A DNA stretch of 64,000 nt from Membranipora membranacea (taxonomy: Eukaryota; Bryozoa; Gymnolaemata; Cheilostomatida; Membraniporidae): positions 12,462,001 to 12,526,000 of the forward strand of contig OU612072.1 of NCBI GenBank assembly GCA_914767715.1. Reading direction: 5' to 3'. Positions 27,426-37,905 of the stretch are shown piece after piece. Each line of letters starts with the position of its first letter. Positions within the stretch are counted from its first letter, which is position 1. Under the pieces are notes generated by a model. The model did not search any database. It was not told where the DNA came from and was given only the letters and a program-made list of their open reading frames with translations. Made by a program: the position numbers and the translations under genes.

Positions 27426-27652
27426 GCATCAGATTATAATTGGAATATACAGTACTTTGTAACTAAGGCGTATTGTTATGACACAGTGGTTTTGATATTC
27501 TGCATGTGATATCAAAACACACGGAATTTATCTATTGAATGAATGTGTGAATACAATGCATTATTTATCTGTCCCATGTGGTTTAGCTGGTAAAAGGGGA
27601 TAGTGTATGACATTTCATAATTCAATGACAAAGCTAACGATCTAAATCGAAC

Positions 27653-27839
27653 ATGGCAAAGAATCACAGCTCTAGCTCATCCGACAGTGAGAATGAAAAT
27701 TACAGGGAGATTAAAAGCTCTAGTGAGAGCAAGATTGAATATCATTTAGGAGGCATTTGTAGCAAATTGACTTCGAGTCCATGTGATTATCAGAGGGAAA
27801 ATTTCTCTGAGGTAGTCACACCACTCAAGTTTAAATATG
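27653..27839 (+). CDS. possible first exon, acidic serine-rich protein of unknown function
   Basis: The ATG at 27653 has a strong context (AACATGG), and the frame stays open for 62 codons. It begins MAKNHSSSSSDSENEN and ends near TPLKFKY. A plausible splice donor, GTATGA, lies at 27840 immediately before the in-frame stop. The N-terminus is rich in Ser, Asp and Glu and likely disordered. I see no downstream exon that clearly joins it. The family is not recognised, and it could be a chance frame. Confidence 0.3.
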
Positions 27840-29787
27840 TATGATTTCGGCCACTGGAAATAACCCACGTTTACATTAATATGATGAATAAATGAGATTG
27901 TAGCTATGACATTCCAATCAAACTTCGTCTTCAACCCGAATGAAAACCAGTGATATGCCTCAATTATTAGCTTCATGAATAGCGGCTTTCAATAGAATCT
28001 CAATGGAAGATACAAAATTTACACAGGTAGATTGTGTGTTTTTCTTGGAAATATGTATTTCCAAATCGCACAGAAATCTAAAATAAATTCTTTGTAAATC
28101 TCGACATTTCAGGCATTAGGATGATGTTGAAATCCAAAGCATGCCATGATTAATTCTGAGTGATTTGAGGTTTTGACAATCTTTTCAAGACAATCTTTTC
28201 AACAATATTTGCAAATATTCTGATGTTTTCTCAAGGTTTTTTTGGATAAACTGTGTTGTTTACATTGTTAAAAAACTAGAAATTACAAGTCACAAAGTAA
28301 ATTGAACTCAATAAATTTGTCATCTAGTTGTTTCGGACTTCAGGGTGATGTAAAATATAAATGAATTTGACTGCCTCCTAAAGAGGAGTATTGATAATCG
28401 TGTTAGCAGTGGGATACCTGGAGAAACTTTCTATTTTTTCATTAGATCTTGTCCATCTGTGTGCATCACAGATACTCAGCACATCTTAACATAGACTATC
28501 AATATTACTGACTGAGTGCAGCAGGTCTTATGAGAGCACGTGTCACTGCACACAACAGTCACTTAGGAAATTAATTTGTCGAGTTTTTGAGTTATTTCGT
28601 CAGTATGGATTTGATTTGGGAGGCTAGTGTTGGGTAAATTGCAAGATTTGGTACAAATTATAAAGCATTGCATGGACCATTTTTGGGTGAATCTGAAATA
28701 AGCAAGGCTTTGTCAGCAGGAAGAATCAATTGCTCCATTATATTCTTATTTCAACAGAGCATCGGTCTGAAATGAAAATCACTCATTTTCATGCTTGAAA
28801 AACAGCGGACAGGGAATGCGTCAAAGCCATAGTCGTTGATTGTAATGTACAGTGGTTCTTCTAATCTTTTCTTCGACATGGGCTCATAACAGATATAGAG
28901 GTTGTTTCGATTAGCGGTCTCAACTCATCAAATAGTGTGTATACAACTTATAGAACTTTCTTTTGAACTTTTATGTCATCAGACAGACTTGTGAGTGACT
29001 TTGTCATTTATTTGCAAAAGTTGTTATCTAACCACAATAGTCACTAATATTACAGTATTTCCCCAATAACAGGCTCATCACATATCGCCTGGACTGTTGG
29101 GCGGTGCATGAGTAGGCAACTCAATGTTGTTAACTTATAACCCCCAAACCTACCAGACCAAATAACCCTGATGACTAATTTTATATGCAAATGCATGTGT
29201 GATAGCTGTCTTAATCTGATTTCAAGCTCAAAAATGATACCAAGAAACCTGTTCCTTTACAAACACTTTAAAACTCGTTAGATATGGGTTAGAATGTGTT
29301 TGCGGTCCCATTATGATATCTCTTATATTGTTTCGATAGTCATGTGCGGTTTGGAATTGCTGTTAGTGTGTCAGTGCTCATCCCTATATAAAGATTTTCC
29401 TGTTGCCAAGTTTTGTTGCCATGTTTCTTTAATAATCTAAAGTACATAGATAAAAACCATCACTTTTATACTGTAGATTTAGAATTCAGTCATATATCAG
29501 AAATTGAAACACACTCATTGGTAATGTTTACTTACATGTTTTATGTTGTCAAAAACTCAAGGGTACAGCTGTCACCTTTTCCGAGGCAGAGAAAGGAACG
29601 GAAAGGAGGGCTAATGACCTTTGCCCAACACTAAAATCCTGACGTCCAGCCAATCAGAATACAGAGTTGCTACAATAACCATGCTGTGAGGAAAGCCTCA
29701 TTTCCCATGACAAGCTAAGTCATAAATCCACAAACATTATCAATCTAGAAAATTTCATTTCTTACAAAATGTTAATGTTCACCACAG
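27840..29787. other. non-coding interval upstream of the first PAN exon
   Basis: AT-rich sequence with scattered stops in all frames. I looked for WSC-type exons like those at 35794 and 36154 and found none. A 73-codon frame at 29413-29634 has no domain features and is probably chance. Confidence 0.6.
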
Positions 29788-30056
29788 TTGTGAAGGTTCC
29801 CTATATGATCCATAGAAGAGATAAAATGGCTATGCTTGGAGTTTGTGGTGGTTCAATGAGCAAGGAGTATATGGTGAGGTCACCTGAGATATGTTCATAC
29901 TTCTGCAGTAAACAGCATGGGGAATGTGAGGCCTTCAGCTTTAACCAAAACTCTTCTGTATGTAAACTTTACTGGTTTATGAATGAGAATTCCCAGATGA
30001 ATAGATATGACCTGATATCGGAGGTCTCATACTGCTATAGGAAATTACCTGCATGA
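29788..30056 (+). CDS. PAN/Apple-domain exon (terminal), paralogue of the exon at 36449
   Basis: This exon follows an acceptor (GTTCACCACAG) in phase 1 and runs to a TGA at 30056, about 89 codons. It encodes a cysteine-rich PAN/Apple-like module: CGGS near the start, SPEICSYFCSKQHGECEAFS in the core, NSSVCKLYWF, and a final SYCY. PAN/Apple domains are extracellular binding modules for protein or carbohydrate. The exon is roughly 85-90% identical in nucleotides to 36449-36699, with the same intron phase and similar C-terminal end, so they are recent duplicates. No matching WSC or signal-peptide exons are visible upstream, so it may be an orphaned exon or the end of a gene with distant exons. 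Confidence 0.6.
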
Positions 30057-30610
30057 ATGCTTTATAAGGTCTACAGTGATAAACATAATTATGGTAGACT
30101 AGTAGATGTAAGTGTGTATCATGTATCAGTAGTTTCTAATATTTGTGATTGTAATTTAAATTATTTAAGCCACTGGTGCCCATGCAAAATAATAGGAGCT
30201 GCCAATTACTGGTAGCATCTGGCTTAGGCGCCTCACAACCATTTTTTCATATCAAACCGGGAATGGCAGCGCAAAGTACTCCCAATAACATTAACTTTTG
30301 ATAATTAGCTGTAGGATCAAGCTTTGACATGAATATCAAGTACAAGAGAAGAAAAGTCCCATAATAAAAGACAGGCATTAACAAGCCAGTAAAATACACT
30401 CAAGTGACTTGTATTACTACGCCAAATCTAGTGCAAAAATATTGCAGGCAAAATATCATGAATGGTTGGATTCTCCTTTGTATTCATTAGGCATTTATTT
30501 TCAATTCAAGTAGATAGCTACGTTGATTCAATATTTTGGAATATGCGCAAAAGATATGTTTGTAGGTAATTCCTGTGCAATTGTTCACTCAACATATATT
30601 TTACTCTAAG
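30057..30610. other. non-coding interval
   Basis: Sequence 3' of the PAN exon, with no coding or repeat signal that I can support. Confidence 0.55.
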
Positions 30611-30835
30611 TTAGCTAGGCAAAATGTATTTTGAGTTTACAGTCTTCCTCTGGACGACTGCATGATAGGCATTCTTATTAAACTCCTTCTCCAACATCAA
30701 ATTTTCAATCGGTTCAAAATCAACGCCTAGTGCCCTCATCAAGGCATTGGAGGATGCCCCTATCAGAAAATATATTTCATTCTCAGTAAGGTTTTTCAAA
30801 TATTTGGGTCTCGTTTCGTCAGGTCAAAATCCATT
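30611..30835 (-). pseudogene. possible coding relic, family unknown
   Basis: The minus-strand frame from about 30820 to 30611 reads like protein: PDETRPKYLKNLTENEIYF, then IGASSNALMRALGVDFEPIE, then EFNKNAYHAVVQRK, ending in a stop. An in-frame TGA precedes PDETR. Composition is balanced and not repeat-driven, which hints at a decayed gene or transposon piece. No family is recognised. Confidence 0.3.
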
Positions 30836-31833
30836 ATAGTCAATATTTTGACTATTTTAGACGTAAGCTATCAGTGTGTGAATTTGAATGCCGTTTTATT
30901 TTTCAAGTGAAATCATAATTGAACATTATTGCTGTTATGGCTGCATGATATAAGGGTAGTTTTTATGTATTAACTGCATTTTTTTCTCTAATAACTTGCA
31001 ATGTCTTTTTGTATGGGCAATGGTGACAATAGGTTTTGACATGTTGCTGAAAATGAGTGTCACAATGTGGCGTTACGCCATGGCGTAACGTCTTTAAATT
31101 TTGGGTTAAGACTTCCTTGATCGTGTACATTGAGGGACCCCCAAGGCAAGGCATGACCTTTAGCTGAGATAGTTGGCCTTTTGATGGTTGTTATATGAAT
31201 GTGAGAAAGTGATTGCTCAATACAGCCAGAAGTTAACGTGATATATTGCCTTTTCAAATTCTCAGGAACTACATGTCCCATCTCAAAAATTCCTTCACTG
31301 ACACGTTGCTAGTAGTCCGACTTATGTTTAATATCGCAAATTTTTTGATTAATTGTACATTCACTAAAATACATTGAAAACATATAGGCAGCAATGGCCA
31401 AAATGATGCAGTAAACTACGTTATGCAAATGCGTGATGAAAATATATGCAGTATTACATGCAAAGCACATTGTGTACAACAATGGAACACCTTTATTGGG
31501 TGATCGTTTAGCATCGGATGAGAAATGTTTATGCTCATAACTTCTCTACTATTGAAGTTATTATCAAACGCCATGATCAAAACCTCGGAAATACTCACTA
31601 GTTTAATGGAAGCTGGTGTGTATAACATGTTGTTTGACCTATTTTCAGTTTTTTGGCTGAAGAGGAGTGCATGTTTTGGACCAAAAAATGCTAGCTTAGC
31701 CACAAAAATCCAAATATAACAAGATGTAAAGCCATCAACAATGATTGCTTCGATCAAAATTTAGACAATCTCCTGCTGTTCATCATCATACTTGCCAAGT
31801 AATCTAAATACAAAATAGGGAGATTCCATTTTA
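30836..31833. other. non-coding interval with a 20-bp palindrome
   Basis: Overlapping minus-strand frames near 30963-31281 and 31416-31757 have no domain motifs and no splice logic. A perfect palindrome, CGTTACGCCATGGCGTAACG, lies at 31071-31090. Confidence 0.55.
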
Positions 31834-31995
31834 CGGCGATACTGCACCACAACGTGGTGCTTCGAGGGTGCGAAGCACCCGAGTCATCCACCTTGGGGTT
31901 TGGGGGGCGGTGCGAGCCCCCAAGCGGGGTACGGGGCGGAGCCCCGTCTGCAGAAGCTCTGAGAACGTTTCCAGCCACTAGGAAGGGCGGAAAAG
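31834..31995. repeat. GC-rich island of consecutive hairpins
   Basis: An abrupt GC-rich block in AT-rich surroundings. It holds successive stem-loops: GCACCAC/GTGGTGC (31844-31860), GTGCTTCG/CGAAGCAC (31857-31878), CTTGGGG.../...CCCCCAAG (31892-31924) and ACGGGGC/GCCCCGT around GGA (31931-31947). The layout resembles GC-cluster-type mobile palindromes known from some organellar and fungal or algal genomes; that link is inference. The open minus-strand frame across it (31754-32011) is probably a composition effect. Confidence 0.7.
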
Positions 31996-32085
31996 GTATA
32001 TTTGACCACAAATAATTTCATGTTTGTACTAGTACTAAAATATCAAACTGAGGTGAAATACACTTTAAACAATTACAATCAATCC

Positions 32086-32215
32086 ATGGGCACCTGGGAC
32101 TCTTACAACATGCCTTTACATTGTCAATATCCAGTATCAAACACCCCATTGGCAAAGTAGAGGCATGTAAGTCTCAGGGGCCCTTGCCTGTCAAGACAGG
32201 CTACGAGTGCCCATG
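32086..32215. repeat. short inverted-repeat element, about 130 bp
   Basis: ATGGGCAC at 32086 pairs with GTGCCCAT ending at 32215. Inside it, GGGACTCTTACAACATGCCT is an imperfect complement of AGGCATGTAAGTCTCAGGGG. The arms are imperfect, consistent with an ageing MITE-like palindrome. Confidence 0.6.
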
Positions 32216-32552
32216 CATCATCAAGATCTGAAAATGTGCTCAGTCACAGACAGTGAGAATCCAGATAAACTATATTCTTGTTGACTAACATTAAATATGT
32301 TTCAAAGTGTTTGGTCCAAGCTTTGTTAAATTGTAGTGGACCTACCTTTGGAATTGTTAGGTTTCTATTTTCTTTCACTTAAATTTAACTAGACTAGACA
32401 GTACAAAATTATTACTAAAAAATGTGTGATCTGAAAGGAAATGAAAACTAAATGTATGCACTTGACTAGCTACTTTATATTTTGACCAATGACAGTCAGT
32501 GTTGTGAGTTATGAGAGGATGCTATTGGTCATTTGCAATAATAGGCTGAATC

Positions 32553-32937
32553 TTAGAGTGCAACAAAGGTTTCAAACAACTTCTCATTGATGGCCATCGA
32601 TTAATAGCAGATTGCACCTTCTGCATGGGGAAAAGGACAAAATATAATTCGGATGATTATTCAGCCAGAATTCTTGTGAAACATTTCTTCCATCAGGCAC
32701 TCAAACTCAGCTGAAAGAGAATACCACATAGCAGTTTCCTGTTCCTGTTATTATTTAGCCTGTGCTCTATAATTATTACAGCAAAGTCTTGGAACCTCCC
32801 CTAAACTGAAGTGTTACCCAGCTTAGAGTCAGCAACTACTTTGAGTTTTGCATCGCGTAATGCACAAAGCTGATGCTGCCCAGCACATTATTTGCTACCC
32901 ATTAATGCATTGCTGCGAAACCTTGGTTGCCCTTTAA
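32553..32937 (-). mobile_element. TTAA-bounded MITE-like element, family 1, copy 1
   Basis: This 385-bp element is the reverse complement, with divergence and indels, of 51457-51860. Its right end is GGTTGCCCTTTAA; its left end, AGTGCAACAAAGGTTTC, is a degenerate copy of the terminal inverted repeat. It carries no coding capacity. TTAA at the end suggests a piggyBac-type target site, though the termini lack the usual CCC start. Confidence 0.75.
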
Positions 32938-33003
32938 CAAAACAGGTAAATTTGTTAGGATTGTTTAATTTGATAATTCATTTCAATTTTGTGTGCAAAG
33001 ACC

Positions 33004-33469
33004 TTAACAGCACACTGATCACGTGATATACTATTGCATGTATATCTCTGATCGATAGAGAGTGAATTAATTCACTTAGCTTGAGTGCAGCTGAAATTCA
33101 GTATTTAGGAGACGTGTGGATGATTACCCAAACTTTTGGATATACACTTATCATTTTCTCATTCTTTGTTAAAATATTCTAATTTATATTTAGAAAATCT
33201 GATATCACCTTTTAGCAGTTTTAGAAGAGCATTTAGCACATGTTTTTGACAAGAAAATTGACATCGAAACTGTGTATTGCTAGCCTAAGCTCAGAAGAGA
33301 GAACTAACAATGCAGAGCTAGGTAATTCTGTTTCGATCATGTCTGTTTGATAAAAATTAAAGTTGTCCTCTCTTTCAGCCAAATGTAGGTGCTCAATATT
33401 TGCGACAGAAGCTCTATCGATCAGAGATACACATACTAATAGTGTAATCTCGAAATCAGTGTGCCTTAA
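33004..33469. mobile_element. TTAA-bounded MITE-like element, family 2
   Basis: About 466 bp with roughly 57-60-bp terminal inverted repeats. The left end is TTAACAGCACACTGAT and the right end ATCAGTGTGCCTTAA. The inner parts, TCTCTGATCGATAGAG (from about 33045) and CTCTATCGATCAGAGA (from about 33411), are exact complements. The inside is non-coding. Its terminal repeats share no obvious sequence with family 1. Confidence 0.75.
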
Positions 33470-34419
33470 CAGTAACTAGTCAACAACAACATGTGCTTGG
33501 ATAACTATCAAAAAATTGCAATTGGGCTGTTTTCTCTAAAATCTGGAGGAAATAGTGAGATTTACAAAAAGTGGGAGGTGGGTGTAAAAATCTGGAGGGT
33601 CACGCCTAGATCGGGAGACTTGGCAAGAATGTTCATCATGCTGAAAACAATTTTTACTGACATCTTTCTAAATTTCTGAATTTTGGCTCGCAAATTTGGA
33701 CCTAAATTAGTAAAAATATGGGTTTTCATATGCTAAAGTTGTGACATCCAGGTTCTGTAAGCTGATAAGATTAATAATTGAAAATACAGTACGAGACCAA
33801 AATGGTATAATAAAATGGAAATTTTAGTTTCTGCATTATTGGGGTCCCATGTTATGAGGGGTCGGAATGTCTCGAAGGCAGGAGGCCCTTAAAACAAAAG
33901 GTTCCACTATACTGCAACTCCTCCAGTTAGTGCCATGCCTCCTCTATATGGTGAAAGCATAAACTAATCAAATACCTCAAATCAAGGCACAGAGGGCTCA
34001 CTTTGAAAAGGACACTTTTTGCCCAAACAAGAACTTACAGAGGTCACTGCGACTCAATGTCAAATATTTGGGAAGTTTCAACTGTGAAAATAACTATTAG
34101 ACATGATCACCAATACAATATTACAAAGTTTTAAAAAGCACCATGGTGAGAAGGATGTTGGTGCAACGGTAGCAAACTTTCATTTGGGATACAAAAGACC
34201 ATTCTCTTTAGAAGTGTTTCATCTCCTCTTTATCAATCAATCGCTACCATTTTCCATTTTTCGATGTATCAGATTGGAAAACTCTTTGTAAACACATCAG
34301 TGTTATCATTTATACTTAATCTCCAGTTTTCGCAATAAACCGATGTCCTCTTGAGAAAATAGTTTGTATATACCTGAGGCAATATTCTCCTTCTTATTCG
34401 CTGACAGCGCATTATTTTC
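33470..34419. other. non-coding interval
   Basis: No gene recognised. A 62-codon frame at 33491-33679 lacks any domain or splice support. Confidence 0.55.
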
Positions 34420-34602
34420 ATGGTTTTATTTATTTCTATCCTAACATTGGTGAGTTTTCAATCATTAATATGGGTAGATGATATTGGTTGCTTAGCCAAT
34501 GACAGTTTGAAGAATAATCATCCTTTAGTCAATCCTCGAGTTAAAGAAAAGAAGCAAAACTATGAGCTTTCAGGAACTCATATGCAATATTGTTACCTAT
34601 GA
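34420..34602 (+). CDS. possible signal-peptide exon upstream of the WSC-PAN gene
   Basis: The frame from ATG 34420 begins with a hydrophobic stretch (VLFISILTLVSFQSLIWV) after a Met, followed by a polar segment with NDS. That pattern fits a secretory signal, which the downstream WSC-PAN exons would need. A strong donor (GTGAGT) sits after codon 10, but its phase (0) does not match the phase-1 acceptor at 35794, so another exon would be required. The link is inference. Confidence 0.25.
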   Translation: MVLFISILTLVSFQSLIWVDDIGCLANDSLKNNHPLVNPRVKEKKQNYELSGTHMQYCYL

Positions 34603-35793
34603 TCTTGATGATTATTGGTAAAATGCTTATCTTATGAATTCCGTATGTGTTTATAAGTTTTTTCTCTCACCGTTTCAAATTGAAAACAAGTGCCATTAAA
34701 GGCTGTTGATACTCACCTTGCAAAATTTGTTTCCAACATGTTGAGTTTGCTATCTCATCATGTCTCTGCTCTGATAATTACCAAAGTAATCTGTAAGTAT
34801 TTTCTCTATAAGTATTGTAGTAAATGTGTTTCAGCAAGTTGAAAACAATCCCAATGTCTATTTCTAGAAAAAACTTAACTCTACTAGCAGCTAAGGTACC
34901 GTAGGGTGTTCCATTTTCTTGATTTATTACTTATTCTTTGAGAGATATGGTTAAATGACTGACAGCAACCATTGGAACTTCAGAAATATACTGTTCCGCA
35001 TAACAGTATCGACAGAGTATCAATTCTATAAAAATGCTTTCATAAAAGATACCATTTTCAAATAGTTAAGCGACTTTCTTGTTTCCACATATATGGAATG
35101 GTGTACTGTAATAATTACAGTACACCATTCCATATCATTGGCTGCCAATGTAAATCACTGTAAAAAGCAACATTGAAAGAGTAAATAAGTTGCATAGGCT
35201 TGACTCCTTGTTATACTTCAATGTCTTGCTCTTGTTTTTTGACAGTTCAGGATCATCATCAAATCAGTTTGTTATTTTCTGCATCTATGTTGTAAATAGA
35301 TACAAGAAGTTAAGGCAAAGTAGAGATTGTCAACTTTATATTAAAGAATTTGAGCAAACCTAGAAGAACTCAAACCTTCTTCATCATTCTTCAGCATTTA
35401 AAGACTTCAGAAGGACAACAGCAATACATAGTCAGACAACTAGTTTTTTAGTGGTTATGAAAAGGAAGGACTAATATCTAACACTATACAACATCTTTAC
35501 CAAGAACTGCTCTGAATTTTCTAAATGTGAAAATATTGCATACTAGCTGCCAGACTGTGTATTGCTGTGGTAATTCCAAAGTTTTTTATATTAGTTATTC
35601 CTCAATTGCTCATGGTATACAAAGGTGGGGCAAAAAGAGTCAAATCTATGATGTGACGAGAGGAGGTACCGACAACGTTTTACTTAGCAGGCAACTTCAC
35701 AAACAATGTATATTCAGTTTGGATCATTAATCATTCACTAAATTCTAAATATCTTGTATTCTTCCCTGTCCTGAGTCCTTAATTATTTTTCAG
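34603..35793. other. non-coding interval with a perfect 45-bp palindrome
   Basis: Probable intron or 5' region of the WSC-PAN gene. It contains a perfect inverted repeat at 35091-35135. The small frame at 35527-35730 shows no domain features. Confidence 0.5.
35091..35135. repeat. perfect palindrome, 22-bp arms, 1-nt centre
   Basis: ATATGGAATGGTGTACTGTA (with two more bases) at 35091-35112 is exactly complementary to 35114-35135 around a single A. Such near-spacerless palindromes are unstable and usually young. Confidence 0.9.
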
Positions 35794-36699
35794 ATGTTGC
35801 GGCCAACCAAGAGACAGTAAAGGGTGAGTACATGGGCTGTTTCGAAGATGACATGAATGCTAGGGCTCTGTCTAGTAATATAATAGACGATGAGTATCCA
35901 ATGACTATCCCATTATGCCTCTCTCACTGCCATTCACATGGTAAGTAATAAGTTATGTAAATTTGTATATATAAAAAAAATATATGTATATCTTTTTCTC
36001 ATATTCAGATATTTATCCTAACAATGAATGGAATCACTCCCTGTAGAGTTTAAGAGGATGATGTACCTCAATATTGACTTCTACACAATAATGTTTCACT
36101 CCACATCAGAGCACATTTTTCTACTTGAAATTCCAAAATGTATCTACTTACAGGCCATGAATACGCAGCTGTACAATATGGTATACAATGCTTTTGCGGA
36201 GGGGAGACATGTGATGATCATGGATTAGCAAATAACGAGAACTCATGCTATTATGAATGCTCAGGAGATAGATATCAGATATGTGGAGGCAGAGGAAGAA
36301 ACAGTGTGTATAAAATCGGTAAGTCTGATCATACATTGAAATCAGTTTGATCTAATCTATGAAAAAGTGGTGCAAAATTTTAGATTTGCTTATTTTGATC
36401 CTACAATATCCTAAATATGCCTAGTAAAATAAAATTATCATTCAACAGTCACAGTGGGAAAAGTTCCCTATATGGAGTATAGAAGATATAAAAAGGCTAT
36501 GTTTGGAGGTTGTGGTGGTTCGGTGATCAAGGAGTACATGGTGAGGTCACCTGAGATATGTTCATACTGCTGCAGTAAACATCATGGGGAGTGTGAGGCC
36601 TTCAGCTATAACCAAAACTCTTCTGTATGTAAGCTGTACTGGTTTATGAATAATAATTCTCTGATGTTAGAGGTATCAGACTGCTATAATTCATCTTAA
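35794..36699 (+). CDS. WSC domain plus PAN/Apple domain secreted protein (3' part)
   Basis: Three exons, 35794-35940, 36154-36318 and 36449-36699, are joined by canonical introns (GTAAGT donors, CAG acceptors), all phase 1. Exons 1 and 2 encode a complete WSC domain: GEYMGCFEDD, then LCLSHCHSHG, then YAAVQYGIQCFCGG, then CYYECSGDRYQICGG and SVYKI. WSC domains are eight-cysteine extracellular carbohydrate-binding modules. Exon 3 encodes a PAN/Apple-like module (EICSYCCSKHHGECEAFS, SSVCKLYWF) and ends NSS-stop. About 187 residues are visible. The exon before 35794 must end in phase 1 and was not found with confidence. Likely role: secreted or cell-surface lectin-like binding protein. The PAN exon has a close paralogue at 29788-30056. 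Confidence 0.85.
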
Positions 36700-37905
36700 G
36701 CAAATTAATTTTGACTCACCATGTATTAATCTGAACTTAAAATAATATTGAGCTCAATCTTTAAGAATAAACCTTCCCTGCTTTGAAATGTCAGCTATCC
36801 TTGTTGCATAATTTCTGTTATTTTGCTTTGTGGTAGAATTGTTTTCCGGCTTCTTTTTAAAGCGTGAGTCTGTACCAGCAAAGTCTTCATTTTTTTGCTC
36901 ATCTAAGAGTTTGGAGTTAAGAGTCTAAGGGTTACGACATTGAATGATGGCATAGCTGTAAAGAAGAGTCGAAATAAATGTGATATTTTGTCTACAGAAT
37001 ATGACCTTTTTGATGATTAGTTGACATGTATGCATATCACCTCCCTTTGTCAAATTCTACATACTGAAAATATTAATCAGCCTTGCCATAAAGTTCAATG
37101 TTAATTAGAAATTGACCTTTTTGAAGTTGAATGTTCACTGATTCAATGGCAGACATTCTAGGGCCGATCAATGTAATCTTTAAAAGGTGAACCAGTAACA
37201 TCTGTTAAACTTGAATTTGAACAGCAATTTCTGACTAAACTAGACTTTTGAATAATTTTTTCGATGACACAAATTTTCTATTTTCTCAAACAAAAACATA
37301 ATTTAGCTCATGCTCGAGATCCCAATACATTTTACAAAAGATCAGAACCAGCGAGTGTTTTACATAGCTTTAAAAATGTTAAGCGTAAAGGTATTAAATA
37401 ACAGAGATGTCCTAATACCACCATCTTCATATCATTGAAAGTATTATCTGATAACAAGAATCTGAAATAGAGTAGCCTTAAAGACTGTTAATAGTCGATG
37501 GCATCCAAGCTATGTGGCAGAACACTACATCGATTTCAAGGGGACATCATCTCCCAGTCCCAATGATTGTGCAGAATATCGCTGTAATGGACTAGTCTAG
37601 TTTGATTATTTTAATAGTCATTCAGGTTGACTGCATCATCTAATCACAAAATTCGTTTGGTGTATGTGAAGATGTGAACATTATTTTTCTTTTCATCTCT
37701 TTTGAGACTAGGTATAAATGGATCTGCACTTAAGGATAAATGTTTGTGTGATCTCTTGTCAGTGGCTTCCTGCCACAGCCAAATGATTCAATGAAGAAAA
37801 CTTACTTATTTCATTCTACCATTTTAATTTTAATGGTCCTTATTTATTTCCCATTTATTGCCTATTTATTTGCTATTAATTCGCCTTCACTGCTGCTTAT
37901 ACATC
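36700..37905. other. non-coding interval between WSC-PAN gene and DDE gene
   Basis: AT-rich sequence with no exon-like signal. Near 37840 it becomes pyrimidine-rich with repeated TTTATTTCC-like words, resembling the tract after the DDE gene (40960-41100). Confidence 0.55.

Larger units (their letters stand above)
25331..27652. other. non-coding stretch with no recognisable gene
   Basis: Only short frames without splice context or familiar motifs are present. A frame at about 25680-25965 reads AVGYAITAGAPQPALLPI in one phase and PDAPTEMVKNRTPTEHFNIH in another; it may be an old coding relic, but I cannot assign it. A cluster of ATTGG motifs (26388-26458) and a strong hairpin (27359-27425) are listed separately. 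Confidence 0.6.

Noticed and set aside
31416-31757. 113-codon minus-strand frame and an overlapping 64-codon plus-strand frame.
   Set aside because: No recognisable domain, no splice context, and both strands are open together, which suggests chance composition.
31754-32011. 85-codon minus-strand frame with Pro/Gly-rich middle.
   Set aside because: The middle is translation of the GC-rich hairpin island, and low stop density there is due to composition.
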